Source: Flavobacterium tegetincola DSM 22377 (GTDB taxonomy: Bacteria > Bacteroidota > Bacteroidia > Flavobacteriales > Flavobacteriaceae). Taken from it: DNA of 64,000 nucleotides. The first letter of the stretch is position 1. Every line of letters begins with the position of its first letter. The DNA lies in assembly GCF_000425485.1 (NCBI RefSeq), contig NZ_KE384387.1:1-64000 (forward strand), read 5' to 3'. Shown here in pieces: positions 15,269-25,095 of this stretch. A program made the translations under genes and the position numbers. The notes beneath the pieces were generated by a model. It was given only the letters and a program-made list of their open reading frames with translations, was not told where the DNA came from and searched no databases.

Positions 15269-16165
15269 CTACTTCCCCGTCATTTCTCTAAACACCGCTT
15301 CTAAATTCTTATTTTTCTGATTCAGCTGCAAGGTTTTCAAACCATTTTCTTGTGCAAAATCAAACACTGAAGGACGCATGTCTTTATCGGCAACAAATGT
15401 CAGTTCCCAAATCATGTCGTGGATATTCTTGTAAGAAACTAGATTCGGAAGTTTTGCAATCAATTGCTCTTCAATTTTAAAATCAAACTCGACTTCTAAA
15501 ATTTGCTCTTTATCGGTCATGATTTGATTTAACTTTTTATCTGTCACAATCACGCCTTTATCGATGATAATGACACGATCACAAATGGCTTCCACTTCTT
15601 GCATAATGTGCGTTGAAAGAAAAACCGTCTTGTCTTTCCCTACATTTTTAATCAATTGCCGAATTTCAACCAACTGATTTGGATCCAAACCCGTAGTAGG
15701 TTCGTCTAAAATAAGCACGTCTGGATTGTGAAGCAATGCATTGGCAAGACCCACCCTTTGTCTGTAACCCTTGGAAAGTTGCCCAATTTTCTTGTGACTT
15801 TCAGGCGTCAGTCCCGTTAGATCAATCACTTCTTGGATTCTGCTTTTAGACACGTTATACACATCGGCATTGAACGCCAAATATTCTTTGACATACAAAT
15901 CCAAATACAACGGATTGTGTTCTGGCAAATAACCCACCGATTTTTGAACCGATTGTTCCTGCGTGGAAACGTCAAAACCATTTACCGATGCCGTACCTGA
16001 ATCGGCATTGATATAGGTAGTCAAAATTTTCATTAAAGTTGATTTTCCGGCACCATTTGGCCCTAAAAAACCTACAATTTCTCCACGATTTACCGAGAAT
16101 GTAAGATTGTCCAATGCTTTTTGGGTTCCGTAACTTTTTGAAAGGGCTATAACTTCTATTGACAT
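15269..16165 (-). CDS. gldA: Gliding-motility ABC transporter ATP-binding protein
   Basis: A 298-residue ATPase. Walker A is GFLGPNGAGKST, the signature is LSKGYRQRVGLANAL, Walker B is DVLILDEPTTGLDP, and the switch histidine is in FLSTHIMQEVE. The sequence closely follows flavobacterial GldA, which works with the membrane subunits GldF and GldG (not in this window) and is required for gliding and T9SS-linked functions in F. johnsoniae. The C-terminal ~80 residues form the usual DUF4162-like extension. Single gene, divergent from the two-component system. Confidence 0.88.
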   Translation of the reverse strand: MSIEVIALSKSYGTQKALDNLTFSVNRGEIVGFLGPNGAGKSTLMKILTTYINADSGTASVNGFDVSTQEQSVQKSVGYLPEHNPLYLDLYVKEYLAFNADVYNVSKSRIQEVIDLTGLTPESHKKIGQLSKGYRQRVGLANALLHNPDVLILDEPTTGLDPNQLVEIRQLIKNVGKDKTVFLSTHIMQEVEAICDRVIIIDKGVIVTDKKLNQIMTDKEQILEVEFDFKIEEQLIAKLPNLVSYKNIHDMIWELTFVADKDMRPSVFDFAQENGLKTLQLNQKNKNLEAVFREMTGK

Positions 16166-16181
16166 GCGATTTGATTTGAAA

Positions 16182-16189
16182 CAAAAGTA
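16182..16189 (-). promoter_or_regulatory. -7 element upstream of gldA
   Basis: TACTTTTG on the minus strand fits TAnnTTTG, 17 bp upstream of the ATG. Confidence 0.45.
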
Positions 16190-16392
16190 GCAAAATCAAC
16201 TGATAAATCACACTATCAAGTGGTTTTACAAAAACAAAGGGAAGCATTTTTAAATCAATTTGCCACACGCATACTAATTGCCCTTGAAAAAATGATTTAC
16301 ACTATTGACACACAAAAGCGGCAATCACTTTATTCAAAGTTAACGATTGTTAACACCCTTGATTTTAAATTTTTCCTTCCTACTTTTATAGC

Positions 16393-17973
16393 ATGAAATC
16401 TAAGGTTTATACATACATCCTATTTATTATTACATTGAATATTTTGGCCACAGTGGGGTTGCAAATTTTCTGGAATATTAAAAATTACAAAGAGAATAAA
16501 AGCCAACTTATTAAAGATGTTCAAACCGCTTTTGACAACAGTATTGAATATTATTATTTGGAAGATTCCAAAAATGATTTTTTGGCTTTTGTTTCAGAAG
16601 ACACGGATTCAATTGATCCCGATTTTATTAATAAGGCAAGAATTGACACCGTATTTAATAAAGGTGCTGCGAAGTCTGATAAGAATATTTCAAAATTTAA
16701 AAAGACAGAAGACACATTACAAAAAAGCTCCGATAGTATTTCCTACGGATTTGCCGCTTCTGAAATTCAATATATGGAAGGTGCCGCACGGTATGAAGAG
16801 ATTGTAAAGCCTAAAGGCACATTGAAAGATTTAAAAAAGGCGATGCGAACGATGCTTAAAAAAGACCCTGATAGCCTTGCTAAAATTAAAGTTTTAAGAG
16901 GAAAAAAAGCCAGCGATAGCATCTCAAAATTAAAGAATATTGTCAATAAAATTATCATTTCTGTGGTTAAAGATTCGTTAGAATTTTCAAAAGTAGCCAC
17001 TGCTTTGGACAAAGAATTGCTTCGTAAGAATATAGATATTTCCTACAGTATTCAGCATTTTAAAGCAGACACTCTTTTCGCACATTATCCAAAAGAAGCC
17101 GGTTTAATATTACCGTTAAAAGCTGTTTCTGCAACTACGTACCTGCCTTCTGGCCAACAATTAAAAATATCTTTTACCAATCCAACGTTATTAATCCTAA
17201 AAAGAAGTTTTACTGGCATTTTCTTATCGCTTTTGCTGTCCATTTCAATTCTATCCTGCTTGATGTTTCTTCTACGGATTATCCAAAAGCAGAAAAAAAT
17301 TGATGCAATAAAAAACGATTTGATTAGTAACATTACCCACGAATTTAAAACTCCAATTACCACCATTGCCACAGCCATTGAAGGTATCAAACATTTTAAT
17401 GCCGATGCAGATCAAGAAAAAACCAACCGCTACCTAGATATTTCAACGCAACAATTGCTGAAATTAGAAATCATGGTTGAAAAATTATTGGAAACTGCAT
17501 CTTTAAATTCCGATCAGCTCAAGCTAAATAAAGAAGAAATTGACATTGCTACAATTGTTCGTGCTTGCATTGAAAAACATCAAATGACTTCTGAAAAACA
17601 AATTAAATTCGCGTCAAGCGAAACAGTTATTCAGTACAACGTTGATGTGTTTCACTTTGAAAATGCCGTTTCCAACTTGATTGACAACGCAATTAAATAC
17701 GGAGGTTCAAATATTATGATTGCGGTAATTCAATCTGCAAAACAAATTGAAATTTCAATTGAAGACGACGGTATTGGCATTGAAAATACGCAACATGAAA
17801 AGATTTTTGAACAATTTTACCGCATTCCGAAAGGAAACATTCACGATGTAAAAGGCTTTGGAATAGGATTGTATTACGCTAAAAAAATCATAGAAAAGCA
17901 CGGAGGAATTTTAGAGTTACTTCCAAGAACTGCAAAAACGATATTTAAAATTACATTATTTCATGTCAAATAA
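16393..17973 (+). CDS. Sensor histidine kinase
   Basis: A 526-residue membrane sensor kinase. TM1 is near residues 6-26, then a long lysine-rich periplasmic domain of about 240 residues without recognised fold, then TM2 near 275-297. The HisKA motif ISNITHEFKTPITTI has the phospho-accepting His at residue 316. The HATPase_c domain has the N box (NAVSNLIDNAIKYGG), G1 (EDDGIGIE) and G2 (GFGIGLYYAKKIIEKH). The gene overlaps the following response regulator by 11 bp, so they form a cognate pair. The signal sensed is unknown. Confidence 0.93.
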   Translation: MKSKVYTYILFIITLNILATVGLQIFWNIKNYKENKSQLIKDVQTAFDNSIEYYYLEDSKNDFLAFVSEDTDSIDPDFINKARIDTVFNKGAAKSDKNISKFKKTEDTLQKSSDSISYGFAASEIQYMEGAARYEEIVKPKGTLKDLKKAMRTMLKKDPDSLAKIKVLRGKKASDSISKLKNIVNKIIISVVKDSLEFSKVATALDKELLRKNIDISYSIQHFKADTLFAHYPKEAGLILPLKAVSATTYLPSGQQLKISFTNPTLLILKRSFTGIFLSLLLSISILSCLMFLLRIIQKQKKIDAIKNDLISNITHEFKTPITTIATAIEGIKHFNADADQEKTNRYLDISTQQLLKLEIMVEKLLETASLNSDQLKLNKEEIDIATIVRACIEKHQMTSEKQIKFASSETVIQYNVDVFHFENAVSNLIDNAIKYGGSNIMIAVIQSAKQIEISIEDDGIGIENTQHEKIFEQFYRIPKGNIHDVKGFGIGLYYAKKIIEKHGGILELLPRTAKTIFKITLFHVK

Positions 17974-18643
17974 AATTAAAATTCTGCTAGCCGAAGACGA
18001 ACCTGCATTGGCATTAATTATCAAAGAAAGTTTGGAAACCCGAAACTTTGAAGTCACCCATTGCAAAAACGGTCAGGAAGCCTTTGATGTTTTCACAAAG
18101 CAAACGTTTGACATCTTAGTTCTGGACGTAATGATGCCGATAAAAGATGGAATTTCTGTTGCAAAAGACGTTCGGAAAATTGACAAAAAAATGCCGATTA
18201 TTTTCCTGACTGCAAAATCACAAACGACTGATGTGATTGAAGGTTTTAATGCAGGAGGAAATGATTATTTAAAAAAACCGTTCAGCATGGAGGAATTGAT
18301 TGTTCGGGTTCAATCCTTGTTAGGCCGAATTCATGAAGACCAAAGAGAAGAAAAAATCGCGGTTGGCAATTATGTATTTAATTTTACAAAGCAAACGCTC
18401 CGTTTTTCTGAGGTTCTACTTACGTTGACGCACCGCGAAGCAGAGTTGCTTTTATTGCTTATTGAAAACAAAAATGAAATTTTAGACCGCTCAATAGTTT
18501 TAAAAAAAATATGGGGCAACGATGACTTTTTTAACGGCAGAAGTATGGATGTTTTTATTACAAAGTTGCGCAAAAAACTAAACCTTGACCCGAACATTCA
18601 GATTATAAATGTGCGAGGTCAAGGCTATAAATTGATCTATTAA
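17963..18643 (+). CDS. OmpR-family response regulator
   Basis: A 226-residue transcription factor. The receiver domain has the acidic pocket (AEDEP) and the phospho-acceptor Asp at residue 55 (LVLDVMMP), with the conserved Lys in YLKKPF. The winged-helix domain (TLTHREAELLLLLIENKNEI... VFITKLRKKL... IINVRGQGYKLIY) is OmpR/PhoB type. Its ATG lies inside the end of the histidine kinase gene, implying translational coupling. It converges on a GLPGLI gene with only 10 bp between stops. Confidence 0.95.
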   Translation: MSNKIKILLAEDEPALALIIKESLETRNFEVTHCKNGQEAFDVFTKQTFDILVLDVMMPIKDGISVAKDVRKIDKKMPIIFLTAKSQTTDVIEGFNAGGNDYLKKPFSMEELIVRVQSLLGRIHEDQREEKIAVGNYVFNFTKQTLRFSEVLLTLTHREAELLLLLIENKNEILDRSIVLKKIWGNDDFFNGRSMDVFITKLRKKLNLDPNIQIINVRGQGYKLIY

Positions 18644-18653
18644 AGGATTTTAT

Positions 18654-19523
18654 TTAACGTCCAAAACGTCCTCCACGTCCACCGCCCATTTCTTGCATTT
18701 CTTTCATCTTGTCAGCCACAATTTCGTCGTACTCTTTTTGAGTTACCTCCTTACCTGCTTTTGGCGCTTTAATATCTGCTTTTTCTTTAGTATTCATCAC
18801 CACTTTAGAACACAATATAATTGTTTTGCCATCAGACACTTCCAAAATTAATCCAGGTAAACCCCAATAGCTTTCTGGACCTTGGTTTACAGGAATTTCT
18901 GGTGTGTACCAAGCAGTAACTACCACTTCTTTTGGCATTTCAAAACTGTCCAATAAATTGGTGGATTGATCTTTACTCTCGTCCTTCTTATCTTGATCAC
19001 CTCTAGGTCGCAAGCTTCTAAGGTCAGAACCATCAATGGGTTTTAGAGCAGTGGCTTTGTAACAGGTGTAGCCTCCTACTACTTTGGTTTCACCTTCCAT
19101 TTTCCATTCTAATTGCGGAAGCGCGTCTTTTACAAGAAATTCCTTTCCCATAAATTCTTTATCCACACTGTACGTTTTATCTTTTACATTCTTATAGTAG
19201 GTTCCACCGCCACCCATCATGGAACTCATCATCCTACCTCCTCCAACGCTTTGACCTGGAGCGTCTAATTTTTCTTCTTCTTTATAAATAGATGCCGAAC
19301 GATCAAAATTTAAGAAAAATGTTTTTTCAGACATTCCCTTCATTCTTTGTTCAATCATTTTCTTCATTTCGGGGGTAATATTTTTATTTCCCTCCATTCT
19401 TTTAGACATATCGGCGGTGCTGGTTTTGGATTCGTACACCGCAAAACCTTGAAATTCTTTCTGAGCCGAAACGCTAATTATTCCAAAAAGTAGCAATGCG
19501 AAACTAAATATAGATTTTTTCAT
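18654..19523 (-). CDS. GLPGLI family protein
   Basis: A 289-residue secreted protein. The signal peptide is MKKSIFSFALLLFGIISVSAQ. The family-defining motif is present as SYWGLPGLILEVSDG. Internal Gly/Met-rich stretch (GGGRMMSSMMGGGGTYY) and a Gly/Arg-rich C-terminus (GGGRGGRFGR). GLPGLI proteins are common in Bacteroidota, often near TonB-linked receptors, and their function is not established. Confidence 0.9.
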   Translation of the reverse strand: MKKSIFSFALLLFGIISVSAQKEFQGFAVYESKTSTADMSKRMEGNKNITPEMKKMIEQRMKGMSEKTFFLNFDRSASIYKEEEKLDAPGQSVGGGRMMSSMMGGGGTYYKNVKDKTYSVDKEFMGKEFLVKDALPQLEWKMEGETKVVGGYTCYKATALKPIDGSDLRSLRPRGDQDKKDESKDQSTNLLDSFEMPKEVVVTAWYTPEIPVNQGPESYWGLPGLILEVSDGKTIILCSKVVMNTKEKADIKAPKAGKEVTQKEYDEIVADKMKEMQEMGGGRGGRFGR

Positions 19524-19641
19524 GAGATTATTTTTAATTATAGTACTAATTAGACTTTCATATAATGGTTTTGTTACAAGGACCGTGCTAAAAATTCTTG
19601 ACTTGTTTTAAATTTAAAGGTTTAATTGTACTTTAGCGGTT

Positions 19642-20433
19642 ATGAAAACAAGTATTGGGTTTATTCTTTTCTTTATCAGCACATTGGGTTTTTCACAAAG
19701 CACGTTCAGACAAGCTGAATTCATTGATCGTAAAGCGGTTTCGGCTGATGCATTTGTGGGTTTTGATAAATTTGATTACAGCTATTGTATCAAAGACAAT
19801 GTTCTTTTGAAATCCAAAAATAGCGCGTCGATGGAGTATAAAAATGTGACCTTGGGCAAAATTACCAAGGTTGATTTACTGAATCCATTAAAAGTTGTGG
19901 TTTTCTATGAACGGTTTAATACCGCGGTTACGTTAGACAATCAATTAAATGAGACGTTGAAAATTAATTTTTCAGAATTAAAACAGCCTTTGGTTGTAAC
20001 CAAAATCGGAATGGCTGCTCAGAACCAGTTGTGGATTTTTGATGAAATTACAAGTCAACTTTACTTGTACGATACTGGAAATGGCCAGTTAAAAACCGTT
20101 GGAACGCCACTTTCTGAAACTATAAATTATTATACCTCTGATTTCAATTCCTTTGAGTGGCTTGACGCCAAAAACAATTGGTACCGCTGTTCCATTTACG
20201 GTGCAGTTCAGCAGCTGGATTATCCATTTACTTTTGAGAAGATATTATTTTCTAACACTGAAATTATAATTTATAGCGAAAAGGAGACTATCTTTATTTT
20301 TGACAGAAAAAGCACAGTAATCAATGCATTAGAAAATGTTGAGAAAACCTTTACAAGTTTAACGTTCAAAAACCAAATTTTATCTATTTTTACCAATCAA
20401 ATAATAAGCAATTATAAAATCACACTACCGTAA
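19642..20433 (+). CDS. Secreted protein of unknown function, possible beta-propeller
   Basis: 263 residues with a signal peptide (MKTSIGFILFFISTLGFSQ). The rest has repeating short strands ending in aromatic-rich turns (QLWIFDEITSQLYLYDTGNG, TIFIFDRKSTVINAL), suggesting a propeller-like all-beta fold. No lipobox or sorting domain is seen. Its stop overlaps the start of the deoxynucleoside kinase gene (TAATG), so the two are co-translated. The functional connection is unclear. Confidence 0.75.
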   Translation: MKTSIGFILFFISTLGFSQSTFRQAEFIDRKAVSADAFVGFDKFDYSYCIKDNVLLKSKNSASMEYKNVTLGKITKVDLLNPLKVVVFYERFNTAVTLDNQLNETLKINFSELKQPLVVTKIGMAAQNQLWIFDEITSQLYLYDTGNGQLKTVGTPLSETINYYTSDFNSFEWLDAKNNWYRCSIYGAVQQLDYPFTFEKILFSNTEIIIYSEKETIFIFDRKSTVINALENVEKTFTSLTFKNQILSIFTNQIISNYKITLP

Positions 20434-21047
20434 TGCATATAGCAATAGCAGGAAATATTGGTGCGGGAAAAACTACTCTAACCCGATTATTAGCGAAACA
20501 TTTTAAATGGGAACCTCATTTTGAAGACGTGGTGGACAATCCTTACCTGGATGATTTTTACCATCAAATGGAGCGATGGAGTTTCAATCTTCAGATTTAT
20601 TTTTTAAACAGCAGGTTTCGTCAGGTGTTGCAAATTCGTGAAAGCGGTAAGAAAATCATTCAAGATCGAACGATTTATGAGGATGCACATATTTTTGCAC
20701 CCAACTTGCATGCAATGGGATTGATGACCAACCGCGATTTTAATAACTACTCGTCACTTTTTGAATTGATGGAAGGACTCGTTGGAGCACCTGATTTATT
20801 GATTTATTTGCGCAGTTCGATTCCAAATTTAGTGGGTCAAATTCACAAACGCGGACGAGAATATGAAAACTCGATTTCCATTGATTATTTAAGCCGATTG
20901 AATGAACGCTACGAAGCTTGGATTCATACCTATGACAAGGGAAAGCTGCTAATTATTGACGTTGATAATATCAATTTTGTGGACAATCCAGAGGATTTAG
21001 GAGACATCATCAACAGAATTGACGCTGAAATAAATGGTTTGTTTTAA
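20433..21047 (+). CDS. Deoxynucleoside kinase
   Basis: A 204-residue cytoplasmic kinase of the dCK/dGK/TK2 family that phosphorylates deoxynucleosides for salvage. The P-loop is GNIGAGKTTLTRLL. The substrate-binding stretch is QIYFLNSRF, the ERS/DRS-like motif is IIQDRTIYEDAHIF, and the LID arginines lie in HKRGREYENSI. Substrate preference cannot be told. Translationally coupled to the upstream secreted protein. A bidirectional terminator separates it from the convergent T9SS gene. Confidence 0.92.
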   Translation: MHIAIAGNIGAGKTTLTRLLAKHFKWEPHFEDVVDNPYLDDFYHQMERWSFNLQIYFLNSRFRQVLQIRESGKKIIQDRTIYEDAHIFAPNLHAMGLMTNRDFNNYSSLFELMEGLVGAPDLLIYLRSSIPNLVGQIHKRGREYENSISIDYLSRLNERYEAWIHTYDKGKLLIIDVDNINFVDNPEDLGDIINRIDAEINGLF

Positions 21048-21073
21048 ATTATAATAGAAATAAAAACATAAAA

Positions 21074-21108
21074 AAGCCCCAAATAGTGCAGTAATGTTTG
21101 GGGCTTCT
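21074..21108. terminator. Bidirectional terminator between convergent genes
   Basis: AAGCCCCAAA/TTTGGGGCTT stem (10 bp) with a 12-nt loop. A-rich on the left, T/C-rich on the right. Confidence 0.75.
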
Positions 21109-21122
21109 TCTATTTTAAAATA

Positions 21123-24100
21123 TCATCTTTTTAAACTGAAATGCTGCTTGTGGACGGTTCCATCTTCTCTAGTTACCACAAACCAATAATCGGTTGCCGG
21201 TAACGTATTTCCATTGAACGTGCCATCCCAACCTGCTTCTCCACCTTTCAATCGTTTGACAAGTTTACCGTATCGGTCAAAAATATCTACCATTAAATTC
21301 ATTTCAAAACTAGAGAAGTTTACGTGCCAAGTATCGTTATACCCGTCGCCGTTTGGTGTAAAAAACTTAGGATAATCGAGTAAATAGAAATTGGCTTTAG
21401 TCGTCCCACATCCATTTTCATCCTTAACATAAACCGTATAGCCTCCTGAAGTCAGATTAGTGAATACGCTTTCACTTTGGAAATTTACATTATCCAAAGA
21501 ATACAAATACGTCCCTAATCCATCGGCCACAATGTACACCGAATTGTTATTGTAACTCCAGTCCGATGTATCTACAGTAACAATGGTAGCTTTATTTGAT
21601 CCTGTAATTACAAAATCCTTGGAGGCGTCACAAGTTAGTGCGGCATAAATAGTGCTTACAGTAACTGTGTACGTTCCCGGCTCACTTATCGTGATCGACT
21701 GCGTAGTTTCACCTGTAGACCATTCGTAATTAGTGTATCCAGCATCAGCGGTAAGGACTTTTGTAAAACCTTCGCATAAAAAATCGGGAGCTACGGGAAC
21801 TAAATTTGGCGTAAGCCCTGCGAAAATAATAAATGAAGTAGTTGCATAGCACAATGGAATTGTTTTATGTTGGACACGAGCATAAATCGTTTGCGGATTG
21901 GAAACATTAGCATAACCATCAGGCAAAGGATTTACGCCATTATCCGCATCTTGTTGTGTAAGGTGATATGTTAATTTATACGTATTTGCTTTCTGCGTTC
22001 CTAATATTTCCGGATTTTGATTGATCAATGGAAAAACACCAAATTGAACTCCATCCGTACGACACACTAGCATATTTTGTGGCTGAATAGCTCGGGCTAA
22101 TGGTAGTAAATTTCCAATAACAACAGGTATGTTTTTTATATTTCCGCAATTATCTGTTACCTGAAAATTATAAGTTCCATCTGCTAGATCAAGAAAAGTA
22201 TTGTTTTCTCCATTATCGAGAACATAAGGAGTTGTCATTTTAAAATTAAATGGAGCTACACCTTCTACGTCAATTACCACATTATCGGGACCTACGCCAT
22301 TGTTACAACTTAAATTATAAGCCCCTAAAAGAAGTAAGTCTGGAGCAACTGTAAATTCAACATAAAGATCGGAACATCTAGCATTGGGATTACCGTTTTC
22401 ATAAGAATCGAACACTTTAATAATTCTGAATTCACCTAGTAAAAAGACATTTAACAATGTAGCAGCGTTAAACAATTGCTTGGCCGTTGTAGCCGTTGGC
22501 AGTGTTCCTTCTACAAAGGGAATTGCAGTGTAAGGATGTCCCCATAGATTAGTAACAGGATCAAATTTTTGCAACCAAAAGGTTTTGCCCGTAATAGAAG
22601 CATCGGTATCATCAAGAATAATATCAAATGAACCACATTTTCTGTTGATTGAAAAACCGTCATTATTTCTCGTATATCCAGCTATTTCGGCAGTAGTTTG
22701 CGAAGAAAATCCACAAGAATCAACAGCGTCGAAGGAATACATTCCTGCAGGAAGTCCGCTCATGTACAAAACGCCGTTGGCCATAATATTCATTGAAGCA
22801 TCATAAGGAATTGGAAATGCAAAACTTGGCGGAGCTGCGGTTACTATAACACTTACTAAAGCGGCATGAGAGACCGACAACTTTACTGCTCCAGAAGTTG
22901 GATTGCAATCCGGTCTTGTAGTGGCTTCTAAAGCTCCAAGAACAAACTCGGGAACAGTAACCTCTATTGTATAGCTATCACCACAACTATCTGTAATAGT
23001 AAATGAATAATCGCCTACGGGCAAATTGGGATGATTAAAAACCCCAGCTGCATTGACAAATGACATCATGTTCTGTGGCAAAACCGTTGGATATGTTGAA
23101 GGTGCTGCTGTCATGCTCATCGCAACTATCATCCTATTGTCTGGTATTTGTACTTTAACATTACCAAAAACGGAACTGCAACCATTGTTTACAGCCGTAA
23201 CAGCAGGCACGATGATTTTCTCTTTGATCTCAAAGTTAATTTGTCTCGAATTACCGCAACCATCGGTAACCGTTAATGAGTAATTATCAAAAGGAATGGT
23301 ATTGGTCTCGCTTCCAAATGTAACCAAATTGGTTGTGTAAGGCCCTGGATAATTTGCATTAAAAGCAACTGGATTAAAACTTGAAGGCGATGTAAAATTC
23401 AATGTAAAAGGTGGCAAATAATTTGAAACTGCCACGTTAAAATAAAGTGCACCACATTCAGCGTTCAATCGTTGGATTGTAACTTTAGGTCTTGGATCGA
23501 TCTGAAACGTAGATGTGAATTCAGAACCGCAATTATCCACTACTTTTATTTGTACGGAAAAAGTTTGAGACCCAAAAAGATTGATGGATTGTGACAATTC
23601 TATTGCATCAGTTGGACCTGAACCGATATTTTGAGAAATAGTTTGTGCTACTCCTCCGCCGGGTGGTGTTACGGTATACGTGATCGACAATGGAAATGAA
23701 ATTGGAGCGGCAGTATTTGAACTAATCGTATTTTTAATTATTGCAGAATTGCAGGATAAAAAAACATCTGGAAGCGATGGAGCTGCGATACTTAAAGTAT
23801 TATTACCAACCACAAAAGTATAGGCTTTTGAAAGCGCATCGTTACAAGCATCAAAGACGCGGACCACATAATCACCAGAAACCAAGTTTGTAAATTCATT
23901 TGACGTTTGCAATGGTCTAGTGATTGGCCCCGAAAGAATTTCATAAGAAGTTGGATTACCAGACATCACTACAACTTTAAGCGTAGAAGTCATATCGCAA
24001 GGATTTGCTGCAGAAGAAGTCAATTCGAAATCCAAATTTTCGACTAGATCATTAATTTCTACGTCAATTTCTTTTGAACTGGATTGTCCTCCTAAAGTTT

Positions 24101-24374
24101 GAATGGCTGCTACGCGGTAAGAACCCGCATTTAATGCCAGAAATGAGGAAGCCATGGTTTCGCCTATATGATTGTCATAATCTGGAGCAAGATATAATTT
24201 ATAGCTCACTACAGCACCGGAAGTGGTATTTGAAACTGACATATCAATCCTACCATTATTAGTACATGTTTCATCAACAGCTGTTGCATTAAAATTAAAA
24301 TTGCCTAACTGACCGTAACTTAATGAAGATAAGCTACAGAAAAGCAGGAATAATATGGAACGTAAGTAGTACAT
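21123..24374 (-). CDS. Large T9SS type B cargo protein (gliding-associated C-terminus)
   Basis: 1,083 residues. The signal peptide is MYYLRSILFLLFCSLSSLSYGQ. The body consists of many repeats of about 85-100 residues with motifs such as ITDSCGDSYTIEV, VTDGCGNSRQINFEI and VTDNCGNIKNIPV, reminiscent of SprB-like and PKD-like surface modules. The C-terminal ~85 residues (YPKFFTPNGDGYNDTWHVNF, IFDRYGKLVKRL, WDGTFNG, LPATDYWFVV) are the type B sorting domain (CTD type B). Likely a surface adhesin or motility-linked protein carried by PorP/SprF-like partners, which are not in this window. Confidence 0.9.
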   Translation of the reverse strand: MYYLRSILFLLFCSLSSLSYGQLGNFNFNATAVDETCTNNGRIDMSVSNTTSGAVVSYKLYLAPDYDNHIGETMASSFLALNAGSYRVAAIQTLGGQSSSKEIDVEINDLVENLDFELTSSAANPCDMTSTLKVVVMSGNPTSYEILSGPITRPLQTSNEFTNLVSGDYVVRVFDACNDALSKAYTFVVGNNTLSIAAPSLPDVFLSCNSAIIKNTISSNTAAPISFPLSITYTVTPPGGGVAQTISQNIGSGPTDAIELSQSINLFGSQTFSVQIKVVDNCGSEFTSTFQIDPRPKVTIQRLNAECGALYFNVAVSNYLPPFTLNFTSPSSFNPVAFNANYPGPYTTNLVTFGSETNTIPFDNYSLTVTDGCGNSRQINFEIKEKIIVPAVTAVNNGCSSVFGNVKVQIPDNRMIVAMSMTAAPSTYPTVLPQNMMSFVNAAGVFNHPNLPVGDYSFTITDSCGDSYTIEVTVPEFVLGALEATTRPDCNPTSGAVKLSVSHAALVSVIVTAAPPSFAFPIPYDASMNIMANGVLYMSGLPAGMYSFDAVDSCGFSSQTTAEIAGYTRNNDGFSINRKCGSFDIILDDTDASITGKTFWLQKFDPVTNLWGHPYTAIPFVEGTLPTATTAKQLFNAATLLNVFLLGEFRIIKVFDSYENGNPNARCSDLYVEFTVAPDLLLLGAYNLSCNNGVGPDNVVIDVEGVAPFNFKMTTPYVLDNGENNTFLDLADGTYNFQVTDNCGNIKNIPVVIGNLLPLARAIQPQNMLVCRTDGVQFGVFPLINQNPEILGTQKANTYKLTYHLTQQDADNGVNPLPDGYANVSNPQTIYARVQHKTIPLCYATTSFIIFAGLTPNLVPVAPDFLCEGFTKVLTADAGYTNYEWSTGETTQSITISEPGTYTVTVSTIYAALTCDASKDFVITGSNKATIVTVDTSDWSYNNNSVYIVADGLGTYLYSLDNVNFQSESVFTNLTSGGYTVYVKDENGCGTTKANFYLLDYPKFFTPNGDGYNDTWHVNFSSFEMNLMVDIFDRYGKLVKRLKGGEAGWDGTFNGNTLPATDYWFVVTREDGTVHKQHFSLKR

Positions 24375-24987
24375 TTATTGTAGGTGAATTTAGATAATGC
24401 AAAGTACCGCAATGATTAAGGAAGTAATGTTACGGGATTTACATATATTCTTTTAGTCTAAACATTTATCAAATCAAGACTTAGCTTTCAATAGTACGTA
24501 GCTATTGACAAATAATGCAACCTATTTACTCCTATATAATCAAAATTATTGCTAAACGAGTCCATTTAAAAATTAAAAACTGCAGCAAAAATCAAGTTTG
24601 TGGCAACTATTTACAGCTATAACTTGTTTTATAAGAATTTTTTTAAGGTGTATAAAAGATTGTTTATAAAAGTGTTTTATGACTCAAAATGGGAAGAATC
24701 AGCCTCTACCATTTTGAAATAATTGAAGTTGAATTTTCAGTAGTTGTAATTATGCTAACAACATCTAGTGTAATTTATTGTCAAATGCAAACAATTATAA
24801 GAGCTGTGAATCAAACTATTTTTCGAAAAAATTATTTAGTACAGAAACTCTAATTTTGAGAATTATTTTCTTCATTTGGATAAAATACAAATTTTCGTAG
24901 ACAAATCCCATTTATAATTATGTTTTTATTTGACAATGGGAATTTAAACAAATTAAAACATGCACTTTAAATTACATTTCCTGAATT
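24375..24987. other. Long intergenic region, nothing firmly assigned
   Basis: More than 600 bp of AT-rich DNA upstream of the type B gene. A 54-codon frame at 24689-24853 (+), starting MGRISLYHFEII, has no recognisable features and is probably chance. No RNA element recognised. Confidence 0.4.
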
Positions 24988-25024
24988 AAAAAAAAATGAG
25001 CCCGATACAATATCGAGCTCATTA
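24988..25024 (-). terminator. Terminator of the membrane pyrophosphatase gene
   Basis: On the minus strand AATGAGCTCGATA pairs with TATCGGGCTCATT (one mismatch), then a run of T. It lies about 70 bp after the stop codon. Confidence 0.8.
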
Positions 25025-25095
25025 TTATCAAAATTTGTCTAATTATTTAAATCCAGTCCACTTTTTTAAAGCATTTGTGGCGCAAATAAGAGGCC

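Noticed and set aside
18643..18654. A terminator between the response regulator and the GLPGLI gene
   Set aside because: Only 10 bp separate the stops and no stem with T run is visible.
24689..24853. A 54-codon frame (MGRISLYHFEII...) in the long intergenic region
   Set aside because: No ribosome-binding context, promoter or family similarity; length within chance for AT-rich DNA.
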